From a virus, in IMG/VR virus record IMGVR_UViG_3300021197_000174, positions 1 through 31,102 of that record: DNA of 31,102 bases. One strand, given 5' to 3'. Position numbers and translations under genes: made by a program. Positions 1 to 8,548 of the stretch are shown piece by piece (the first letter of the stretch is position 1; each line of letters begins with the position of its first letter). Under the pieces are notes generated by a model that was not told where the DNA came from, did no database searches, and saw only the letters and a list, made by a program, of their open reading frames with translations.

Positions 1-1
1 A

Positions 2-247
2 TCCCTTTCCAAAAGCGAAAGAAGATCCACCGCTGCAAAGAAAAAGCGTGAAGGCGCAAAAGGCAAAACCGTCGTTAAAAACACAAAAGCCGCGGAAGTC
101 CAAAACGCCAGATACGGCGGCGAAATCAAGCACCAAAAAGCCAAAAGGAAAAGCCCGCGCCCGAAAAACGGGAAAGTAGTAGCAAGAGGATGCGGGAAAG
201 TGCTTTCCAATCGACGTAAGTTTACGTCGGGGTCAGTGAGTACGTGA
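2..247 (+). CDS. Basic Lys/Arg-rich phage protein, C-terminal part (5' end outside window)
   Basis: An open frame enters from the left edge and runs 81 codons to TGA at 245-247. No start lies in the window, so the gene is partial. The visible part is very rich in Lys and Arg with few hydrophobic residues. It ends with a short Cys-containing motif, VARGCGKVLSNRRK, which I remember from small proteins of uncultured marine phages. It also holds a GGEIK segment like the double-glycine motifs found in several proteins further right. The stop overlaps the next start (TGATG). A nucleic-acid-binding or virion-internal role would suit the charge, but this is inference and the function is unknown. Confidence 0.6.
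   Translation, partial: SLSKSERRSTAAKKKREGAKGKTVVKNTKAAEVQNARYGGEIKHQKAKRKSPRPKNGKVVARGCGKVLSNRRKFTSGSVST
212..229. repeat. Perfect inverted repeat just upstream of the 247 start
   Basis: CGACGTAA and its complement TTACGTCG are separated by GT. As RNA this can form a 7-bp stem with a 4-nt loop (AGTT), ending 17 nt before the ATG at 247. It lies inside the coding end of the upstream gene. It could hide or present the ribosome-binding region, or bind a protein; no T-run follows, so it is not a typical terminator. Confidence 0.4.
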
Positions 248-837
248 TGCGAGTCGAGTTTTTTGAACCTAAGCTTGAACAAGGAATTGTCCACGAAATA
301 CTTCAGTGGTCAAAAGACGTTTTAGAAACAAACAGTTCTTTTTTTGGAGGGTTGCCTCCGTGTCCTTATGCGCAAAAGGCTTGGGCAGACCACAAAGTAT
401 CTATAATGTTCAAGTACGAGCCTAGCTTTCAAGTTTTGTATACTTCCATCTCTCAGTTTGACGATAACTTTGAACTAAACATAATTGTGGATATGAATTA
501 TGAGCAAGATCCAGAAAATTTTCATGAATATTTGCATAATCTCAATGGGTGCATTGCTGACGGGATGTTCATTGATAGAGATATTTGGCTGATGGGTTTT
601 CATCCGGAGGATGAGCCAAATGATTTTGTTGCGGAACCCTCAGAGACGTTTGAACCTGTTGTAGAACAAGAATATGCTATGATATTTGTACAACGGTTAA
701 GTAAGTTGCAAGAAAGCGCAGACAAACTTGCAAAAAGAGGGTATTATAAGCCCTACGAAGAAGATTACAACGCTAAGGAACTATTTGAACACAGGCATCA
801 GATTTATAGGAGACTTAAAGATGGCAATGCGACCTAA
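247..837 (+). CDS. Hypothetical phage protein, 196 aa
   Basis: ATG at 247 overlaps the upstream stop (TGATG); a GTG one codon earlier is possible but less likely. The product is acidic and soluble-looking, with no signal peptide or membrane segment. It has a GLPPCPYAQKAW segment near residues 35-46, giving a Cys-Pro-Tyr motif, and a charged helical C-terminus. I recall similar proteins with the PCPYA motif in cyanophages and other marine phages, but no function. The gene sits at the start of the neck-gene run and its last 17 bp overlap the next small gene. No function is assigned. Confidence 0.75.
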   Translation: MRVEFFEPKLEQGIVHEILQWSKDVLETNSSFFGGLPPCPYAQKAWADHKVSIMFKYEPSFQVLYTSISQFDDNFELNIIVDMNYEQDPENFHEYLHNLNGCIADGMFIDRDIWLMGFHPEDEPNDFVAEPSETFEPVVEQEYAMIFVQRLSKLQESADKLAKRGYYKPYEEDYNAKELFEHRHQIYRRLKDGNAT

Positions 838-958
838 AAAGAAAATGCGGGCTGGCGGCATGGTTAAGAAGATGCGTGGCGGTGGTATGGTTAAGAAGAT
901 GCGCGGTGGCGGCATGGTAAAGAAGATGCGCAAAGGCGGCATGGTAAAGAAGAAGTAA
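821..958 (+). CDS. 45-aa basic GGMVKK-repeat protein
   Basis: A good ribosome-binding site (AGGAG, 808-812) lies 8 nt upstream of ATG 821, which decides this start over upstream in-frame codons. After a basic head (MAMRPKKKMR) the protein is four copies of GGMVKK separated by KMRG or KMRK-type linkers, ending in KKK. It has no room for a globular fold. Cationic charge and the repeated GGM motif suggest a nucleic-acid-binding or virion-packaged peptide. The same Gly-Gly-hydrophobic motif recurs in larger proteins of this cluster. Function unknown. The gene overlaps its neighbour at 837 and is followed by the 960 start after one base. Confidence 0.7.
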   Translation: MAMRPKKKMRAGGMVKKMRGGGMVKKMRGGGMVKKMRKGGMVKKK

Positions 959-959
959 A

Positions 960-1628
960 ATGACCTTATCCGGAAGCACAGATTTTGAGCTTGACGTAGC
1001 TGAATACGTTGAAGAAGCCTTTGAGCGTTGTGGAATTGAGGTTCGTACTGGTTACGACCTCAAATCGGCAAAACGTTCTTTAAACCTGTTGCTTGCGGAT
1101 TGGGCCAACCGTGGGTTAAATCAGTGGACCATCAAACAGAGGTCTGTGACACTTGTTGTTGGGGATGGAGAGTACGATTTAGGGACAGATGTTATTGATA
1201 TTTTGTCTGTGGTTTTAAGGCGAGATGGAACGGATTATTCTTTAGAACGTTTAAGCCGTGACGAGTTTTTAACTATTCCAACTAAAACTACGCAAGGACG
1301 ACCTAATCAGTTCTTCTTAGACCGTCAACTTACTCCAAACCTTAAAATTTGGCCCACTCCTGAAAACACGACGGATACCGTAATCTACGATGCATTAACA
1401 CGAATGGATGATGCTGATATATTTACCAATACAATGGACATGCCTTTTCGGTTTTATCCCTGCTTGGCCGCAGGATTAGCGTATTATATTTCTCTAAAAC
1501 GGGCTCCAAACAGAACAGAGCTGTTAAAAGCAGTTTACGAAGAAGAGTTTGAAAGGGCGGCTACAGAAGACCGGGATCGTTCCTCCTTCAACGTAGTTCC
1601 AAGCTACGAATCCTATAGGACGGGTTAA
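960..1628 (+). CDS. Neck / head-completion adaptor protein (P22 gp4-like), 222 aa
   Basis: A mostly helical N-terminal half (residues 1-55) carries the pattern VEEAFERCGIEVRTGYDLKS followed by SLNLLLADWANRGLN. This is characteristic, from memory, of gp4-like or tubular-A-type connector proteins of marine podophages, which sit below the portal ring and seal packaged DNA. The middle is beta-rich and the C-terminus helical and acidic. It is followed by further neck-type genes, which supports the role. ATG follows the preceding stop by one base, and the stop overlaps the next ATG (TAATG). A neck protein of another connector family is the main alternative. Confidence 0.65.
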   Translation: MTLSGSTDFELDVAEYVEEAFERCGIEVRTGYDLKSAKRSLNLLLADWANRGLNQWTIKQRSVTLVVGDGEYDLGTDVIDILSVVLRRDGTDYSLERLSRDEFLTIPTKTTQGRPNQFFLDRQLTPNLKIWPTPENTTDTVIYDALTRMDDADIFTNTMDMPFRFYPCLAAGLAYYISLKRAPNRTELLKAVYEEEFERAATEDRDRSSFNVVPSYESYRTG

Positions 1629-1957
1629 TGACTAAGTTTGCTTCAGGTAAACACGCTTTTGCAGTTTCTGATCGTAGTGGTCAGAGATACTTGTATCGTG
1701 TGATGAAGCGAGAATGGAACGGGTTGCTGGTAGGCCCTGATGAATATGAGCCTAAGCACCCTCAACTGGGTCCCTTTAGAAAAGTAAATGATCCGCAGGC
1801 TTTAAAAAACGCTCGTCCAGAACCCAACCTTGTTCAAGAACGCGCAGTACAACACGGCTTTGCCCCAGTCGGCTTTGCTAATATACCGGGTGTGTCGCCT
1901 GATAATCTCTTAGCCCCCTTTGCTTTGGTGGGAACAGTGACGGTGGTAATAACATGA
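1628..1957 (+). CDS. Small conserved marine-phage protein in the neck cluster, 109 aa
   Basis: The N-terminus (FASGKHAFAVSDRSGQRYLY), then EWNGLLVGPDEYEPKHPQLGP and NDPQALKNARPEP, matches a small family I recall beside connector genes in ocean phage contigs. The function is not established. The last about 20 residues are hydrophobic (APFALVGTVTVVIT), which could be a membrane-active or buried tail. The start overlaps the upstream stop (TAATG), and its stop shares four bases with the next start (ATGA), so translation of three neck genes is probably coupled. A minor neck or tail component is the likeliest role, by position only. Confidence 0.65.
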   Translation: MTKFASGKHAFAVSDRSGQRYLYRVMKREWNGLLVGPDEYEPKHPQLGPFRKVNDPQALKNARPEPNLVQERAVQHGFAPVGFANIPGVSPDNLLAPFALVGTVTVVIT

Positions 1958-2598
1958 GCTTTACACTTTCTACGCTTACCCAAGCCATTAAAGATTTTAC
2001 TGAAAACACAGAATCGTCGTTTGTAGCAAATATAAACACTTTTATTAAGTTGTCGGAAGAGCGCATTCTAAAATCCGTACAGCTTGATTTGTTCAGGAAA
2101 AACGTTGCAGGATCTACTGCGGCTTCCAACAAATACTTAGCGCGACCCACTGATTTTTTAGCGCCTTTTTCACTTTCTGTAGAGGTAAGTGGGAAAAAAG
2201 AGTTTGTTGAATTTAAAGATGTTAGCTTTGTTCAAACGTTTAATCCGGATGCAACCGTCACGGGTACTCCACTGTATTATTCTGTGTTTGACGTAAATAA
2301 TTTTATTTTAGGCCCAACGCCAAACGCAGCTTTAAACGCGGAGTTACATTATTTTTATAGGCCTACCAGCCTAGTAGATGATTCTAGCGGGACAACATGG
2401 CTAAGTGAAAACGCCGAGCTTACGCTTCTTTATGGGTGTTTAATTGAAGCATACCTGTTTATGAAAGGGGAACAGGATGTTATGGCGATGTATGATAAGC
2501 GTTTTCAAGAAAGTTTGGTTGGATTAAAATTGTTGGGCGAGGCAAAAGAAACTACGCAAGATTATCGTGTTGGACGCGTAATCATACCAAAACAATAG
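1954..2598 (+). CDS. Phage adaptor / neck protein, 214 aa
   Basis: The start of the protein, SFTLSTLTQAIKDFTEN then a helix ending LSEERILKSVQLDLFRKN, and the beta-rich centre with LARPTDFLAPFSLSVE and YFYRPTSLVDDS, fit adaptor proteins of the SU10/T7 gp11 sort that join the portal to the tail nozzle. A C-terminal helical part (LLYGCLIEAYLFMKGE) follows, as is usual in this family. ATGA overlap with the upstream gene indicates coupling. Length is typical. The precise subfamily is from memory and unverified; another neck protein is the alternative. Confidence 0.65.
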   Translation: MSFTLSTLTQAIKDFTENTESSFVANINTFIKLSEERILKSVQLDLFRKNVAGSTAASNKYLARPTDFLAPFSLSVEVSGKKEFVEFKDVSFVQTFNPDATVTGTPLYYSVFDVNNFILGPTPNAALNAELHYFYRPTSLVDDSSGTTWLSENAELTLLYGCLIEAYLFMKGEQDVMAMYDKRFQESLVGLKLLGEAKETTQDYRVGRVIIPKQ

Positions 2599-2607
2599 GA
2601 TTGAAAC

Positions 2608-3042
2608 ATGGCTATTTCTCAAACAACATGTACGTCTTTTAAGCTTCAGCTTTTACAGGCAGAGCATGATTTTGATGCACATACGTTCAAGATAGCTTTG
2701 TATTCTAGTGCTGCATCTTTGGGTGCGGATACGACGGTTTATAGTACAGCAAACGAAATAACCAATACAACTGGAACGGCATATACTGCGGGGGGCAAGC
2801 CGTTGACAGTGACATCTACATTTCCAAAGACCTCTGGCACGACCGCTATTGTGGACTTTGATAATATTTCATGGACTGACGCAAGCTTTACAGCAAGGGG
2901 GGCGCTGATCTATAACGCGAGTGCTTCCAATAAAGCGGTTGCTGTGTTAGACTTTGGAAGCGACAGGGTTGCTAGTGATAGTACCTTTGAAATACAATTC
3001 CCCGTAGCGGATGCCACATCTGCTATAATTCGCATAGCATGA
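2608..3042 (+). CDS. Beta-rich phage structural protein, 144 aa
   Basis: No catalytic motif is visible. The product is Thr/Ser/Ala-rich with short beta-strand patterns such as HTFKIALYSSAASL and TAIVDFDNISW, as in decoration or tail-associated proteins of marine phages. It is followed directly by a second 144-aa protein of similar plan, so the two may be divergent paralogues. A weak AGGA site precedes the ATG. It sits between the neck genes and the fibre genes, so a virion component is probable; head decoration and tail structure are both possible. Confidence 0.65.
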   Translation: MAISQTTCTSFKLQLLQAEHDFDAHTFKIALYSSAASLGADTTVYSTANEITNTTGTAYTAGGKPLTVTSTFPKTSGTTAIVDFDNISWTDASFTARGALIYNASASNKAVAVLDFGSDRVASDSTFEIQFPVADATSAIIRIA

Positions 3043-3056
3043 TAGGAGTTATCTAA

Positions 3057-3491
3057 ATGGCGAGCTTTAACAAAGTAAACGATTTTGTGGTAAACGCAGT
3101 CCACAATATGGATCTAGCAAGCGACCAGCTTGCGGTGGCCCTAACAAATACTGCGCCGGGAAGTGAATCAAGCAATCCAACCGCAGATGGTAACGGTATT
3201 GTTGGCAATCTTACACAGATTAGCTACAGCAATGTATCTTCTCGCAACCTGACTACAAGCGCATCATCACAGTCTGGCGGTGTATATAAGCTGGTTGTTG
3301 CAGATCTTACGCTCACTGCCTCTGGTACTGTTGGTCCATTCCGCTACATTTATATTTTTGATGATACGGTTTCTTCTCCAGCAGATCCAATCATTGGGTA
3401 CTATGATTATGGCACCTCATTGACGCTGAATAACGGTGATACTTTCACCTTAGACTTCAGCCCAAGCAACGGTGTCATCCAACTAACATAA
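3057..3491 (+). CDS. Beta-rich phage structural protein, 144 aa, possible paralogue of the upstream gene
   Basis: A strong AGGAG site lies about 10 nt upstream of the ATG. The protein opens with a short helix (FNKVNDFVVNAVHNMDLASD), then a strand QLAVALTNTAPGS that parallels the IALYSSAASLG strand of the preceding protein. Later strands (LVVADLTLTASGTVGPFRYIYIFDD) and a terminal TFTLDFSPSNGVIQL follow. All is consistent with a small beta-sandwich virion protein. It lies 9 bp ahead of the collagen-like fibre gene. The function is inferred only from context. Confidence 0.65.
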   Translation: MASFNKVNDFVVNAVHNMDLASDQLAVALTNTAPGSESSNPTADGNGIVGNLTQISYSNVSSRNLTTSASSQSGGVYKLVVADLTLTASGTVGPFRYIYIFDDTVSSPADPIIGYYDYGTSLTLNNGDTFTLDFSPSNGVIQLT

Positions 3492-5825
<2,334 letters not shown>

Positions 5826-5827
5826 TT

Positions 5828-6223
5828 ATGTCAAAGCAAGAAGTTATCAATTTTTGGTTAAATGGTTGCTCTGATGAAAACGTTGTATCGGTGGCAGAAG
5901 TTTTAATTGGAAATGAGTTTGACGAACAAGGATCTACGAATTTAATAGATTTTAATATGCCGCCTAGTTCCATAACAGCACTAGAAGATCGTTCGTCCGC
6001 TTATTCTCCACCTACAAACCAAGACCTAGAAAACAAAAGGGCACAAGAGCAAGATAGCAAGAGAGATAAATTGCTTCAAGAAAGTGATTACACACAACTG
6101 CCTGATGTTCCCTTGACTAACGAAAAGAGATCAGAGTGGGTAACTTATAGGGAAGGTTTGCGTAATATATCGGACCAATCAAGCTATCCCGACAGCGTAA
6201 CTTGGCCTACTAAGCCATCGTAA
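5828..6223 (+). CDS. Phage tail fibre assembly chaperone, 131 aa
   Basis: The C-terminal third has the hallmark of the phage tail assembly chaperone family (Pfam Phage_tail_APC): RDKLLQESDYTQLPDVPL, then a Trp and YREGLRNI, ending with PDSVTWPTKP. Such proteins help trimeric fibres fold and do not usually stay in the virion. The N-terminal half is variable, as expected for fibre-specific partners. GAGG lies 6 nt before the ATG, and the gene begins 2 bp after the collagen fibre stops, so the fibre is its likely client. It precedes the oxygenase gene by 19 bp. Confidence 0.8.
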   Translation: MSKQEVINFWLNGCSDENVVSVAEVLIGNEFDEQGSTNLIDFNMPPSSITALEDRSSAYSPPTNQDLENKRAQEQDSKRDKLLQESDYTQLPDVPLTNEKRSEWVTYREGLRNISDQSSYPDSVTWPTKPS

Positions 6224-6242
6224 ATTTATCTTGGGAGGGATA

Positions 6243-6785
6243 ATGAGACAAAATTGGCAAATGTGGTCTGGCGGTATGTCGGACGAGGACTTGTTAATAA
6301 TATTTTTAGAAGCAGCTAAAGCTGACAAGCAACCCGCAACAACCTTTAACAATGCAGACACAAGCGTAAGGTCGAGCGATGTTGCTTGGTTGAGCGGCAA
6401 TGACGCTGTTCAAGATATCCTTTGGAAATATGTTAAAGCGGCAAACGAAAACGCCTTTCATTTTCAAGTAGAAAATATATGTGACATTCAGTTTACAGAA
6501 TATCACGCTACTAAAGGTGGTCATTACGATTGGCATATAGATGTAAACTGGAATGGCAACGAGGCGCGAGATAGAAAGTTAAGCGTTACAGTCCAGCTTT
6601 CAGACACAAGCGAATATGAGGGCGGCGGCTTTGAGTTTATAGAATGTCAAACGCCAGATGCTTCTTCCCGCCTCAAGGGAACTGTTCTAGTTTTCCCAAG
6701 CTATTTGCAGCATAGGGTTTTGCCAATTACCAGCGGCACAAGGAAAAGCCTTGTTGCGTGGTTTGAAGGCCCAAGGTGGCAATAG
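6243..6785 (+). CDS. 2OG-Fe(II) oxygenase (prolyl-hydroxylase-like / PKHD type), 180 aa
   Basis: ATG 6243 is preceded by a clear GGGAGG; the upstream in-frame TTG at 6231 has no such site. Predicted iron ligands are H98 and D100 (in HYDWHID) and H157 (in LQHRVLPI). R167, ten residues after H157, is the expected 2-oxoglutarate contact. EGGGFEFIE and GTVLVFPSYLQH are typical strands of the double-stranded beta-helix. The family couples 2-oxoglutarate decarboxylation to hydroxylation, commonly of protein side chains. Position between the fibre chaperone and a PLOD-like enzyme suggests it acts on the fibre. The fibre has almost no Y-position Pro, so a classic collagen prolyl 4-hydroxylase role is doubtful; X-Pro, Thr, Lys or another protein may be the target. 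Confidence 0.85.
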   Translation: MRQNWQMWSGGMSDEDLLIIFLEAAKADKQPATTFNNADTSVRSSDVAWLSGNDAVQDILWKYVKAANENAFHFQVENICDIQFTEYHATKGGHYDWHIDVNWNGNEARDRKLSVTVQLSDTSEYEGGGFEFIECQTPDASSRLKGTVLVFPSYLQHRVLPITSGTRKSLVAWFEGPRWQ

Positions 6786-8527
6786 TATATCAGATTTCTC
6801 TGCATGGATCTGCGTATGATGCACGGGGAAAAGACTGGAGTATCGTAGAGGAAGAGACGGGCTGTGTTAAAAACACACAGTGGCGTGATCCAATACTCGA
6901 CAGGCCCCTGTTAGTTACGGAGTTTGGTTGCGCTGTTAGCCATCTCAGGGTTTGGGAAAGGATAGCCGCTTCTAATCGCAATGGCATAATCCTTGAAGAG
7001 GATGCAGTCTATGAAAGTATTGATCCTAGCGCAGTTGATACTCTACTAAAGGAGCATGACAGCGTTTGGTTGGGATACCGTCTTAATACTCTTGGCTATT
7101 GGTATAATTGTCATGCTTACGCTATTAGACCAGAAACCGCCAAGAGATTGATAGAAGGCTACAAGGATGCTATCATCCCTGTAGATGAGTGGGTGCCTGC
7201 CAAGCTAAAAGTTCAATCGAACTTTTTCTTTACACCAGAGGTGGTTAAGCAGATACCTAGAGAAGTTAGACCAAGCACGATTGAGGGGGAATCAATGCAG
7301 GTACATGTACTTACAGTTGGAACAGATCAAAGTAAAATGTGGGCTTTAGAACAGTCTGCAAAAGAGTACGGGATAACGTACTTAAATCTGGGTCGCCAAG
7401 TTACTTGGGCGGGGGGCACAATGGAAGCTCAGGGTGGCGGTCAGAAGATTAACCTTGTACGCAATCACCTTGAATCCCTGCATGATGGGGATGTTGTGAT
7501 GTTTGTGGATGGGTATGATGTTATCATAAACGATACACTGCCTACTATCCTAGAGAGATATGAGGACATGGGTGCGGATATCATATTCGCAGCGGAAAAG
7601 AATTGTTGGCCCGATCCGACAATGGCGTCACAATTTCCTTTGTCAACAATCTATAGGTACTTAAACAGCGGCGCGTACATAGGTAAAGTGGGTACGCTCA
7701 AAGAGTTTCTTAATGAGGCGGTGCCCAATGACTCTGATGATCAACTGTGGATGCAAAAAAGATTCTTATCATCTGACTGGCAATCTACGGCTTCTGCCAA
7801 TTTAGATTACGAAGGATACATCTTTCAGTGTGATGACGATATTAAGATTATCAATGGTCAACTATCAAACGGCATGTGCTGCCCATGTATCTACCACGGC
7901 AACGGTGGAGATGACGCAAAGGTAAGGTTTAAAAGCCTTGCAGATAAATTTGGGTATGTAGAAGAGGCAGAGGTATTATCTCCAGAGTACCATAAGGATC
8001 TTGAGTACGAAGAGGTTGCACCAGAAATATTGGTAGCTGAATTTATGTCAGAGGCCCAGTGTCAACAATACATCGAAGCATCAGAAAGCCTTGGTAGATG
8101 GGGGGAGCTTGATGGAGATAAATTCCCCGCGCAAGAGATAAGGCTCAAAGAACTAGGCTTGTGGGACGAGATATCAGAACAATGGGCTGATAAGCTTAGT
8201 AAGATATGCGAGAGGCATTGGCACCCAGAAGCTTACCTTGGATTGCGAGATGCGTTTACTATGCGTTATTCTATGGAAACACAGACAGAACTAGGGCTGC
8301 ATACAGATGCGTCTTTGTTCACGGGCAGCGTAAAGCTTAATGATGATTACGATGGAGCAGAACTTGTTTTTCCTAGACAAGATTTTACAAACAAGGATGT
8401 CAAAGTTGGGCAGTGCATTTTGTTTCCATCTATGGTAACACATGGACATAAGGTTCTGCCTTTGCGTGGGGGAAAGAAGTACAGCTTGACCATGTGGACC
8501 TGTCGATATGAGGGTGACTCAAACTAA
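6776..8527 (+). CDS. Tri-domain collagen-modifying enzyme: GT25 + PLOD-type glycosyltransferase + lysyl-hydroxylase-like 2OG-Fe(II) domain, 583 aa
   Basis: The GTG start overlaps the upstream gene by 10 bp and opens directly on a beta strand (VYQISLHGS), as GT25 enzymes do. Residues 1-173 are GT25-like: E49-FGCAVSHLRVW and ILEED (E74-E75-D76). Residues 174 to about 390 resemble the glucosyltransferase domain of animal PLOD/LH3: W211-A-GG, GGGQK, a D245-GY-D248 metal motif, CWP (277-279), LNSGAYIG, DSDDQLW (319-325), NLDYEGYIFQ and HGNGG (374-378). Residues about 400-583 are a 2OG-Fe(II) domain: H509-T-D511-AS, then H558 and K568. Human LH3 joins a glucosyltransferase and a lysyl hydroxylase; here a galactosyltransferase-type GT25 is added. 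The inferred product is glucosyl-galactosyl-hydroxylysine on the upstream collagen fibre. The chief alternative is a GT25 acting on surface glycans. Confidence 0.88.
   Translation: MAIVYQISLHGSAYDARGKDWSIVEEETGCVKNTQWRDPILDRPLLVTEFGCAVSHLRVWERIAASNRNGIILEEDAVYESIDPSAVDTLLKEHDSVWLGYRLNTLGYWYNCHAYAIRPETAKRLIEGYKDAIIPVDEWVPAKLKVQSNFFFTPEVVKQIPREVRPSTIEGESMQVHVLTVGTDQSKMWALEQSAKEYGITYLNLGRQVTWAGGTMEAQGGGQKINLVRNHLESLHDGDVVMFVDGYDVIINDTLPTILERYEDMGADIIFAAEKNCWPDPTMASQFPLSTIYRYLNSGAYIGKVGTLKEFLNEAVPNDSDDQLWMQKRFLSSDWQSTASANLDYEGYIFQCDDDIKIINGQLSNGMCCPCIYHGNGGDDAKVRFKSLADKFGYVEEAEVLSPEYHKDLEYEEVAPEILVAEFMSEAQCQQYIEASESLGRWGELDGDKFPAQEIRLKELGLWDEISEQWADKLSKICERHWHPEAYLGLRDAFTMRYSMETQTELGLHTDASLFTGSVKLNDDYDGAELVFPRQDFTNKDVKVGQCILFPSMVTHGHKVLPLRGGKKYSLTMWTCRYEGDSN
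7283..7297 (+). promoter_or_regulatory. Possible internal ribosome-binding site and start (ATG 7295)
   Basis: GAGGGGGA at 7283-7290 precedes an in-frame ATG at 7295 (codon 174), 8 nt after the GAGG core. That Met is exactly where the PLOD-type glycosyltransferase domain begins (MQVHVLTVGT). Internal initiation would give a 410-aa two-domain protein laid out like animal LH enzymes. This may also be chance. Confidence 0.35.
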
Positions 8528-8548
8528 AAACAATGTTAGTTTCGTGCT

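Noticed and set aside
6231-6242. TTG 6231 as start of the small oxygenase
   Set aside because: The GGGAGG motif lies within these codons and is well placed for ATG 6243.
6243-6785. Naming the small oxygenase a collagen prolyl 4-hydroxylase
   Set aside because: The adjacent fibre has only one Y-position Pro, so the substrate claim is not supported.
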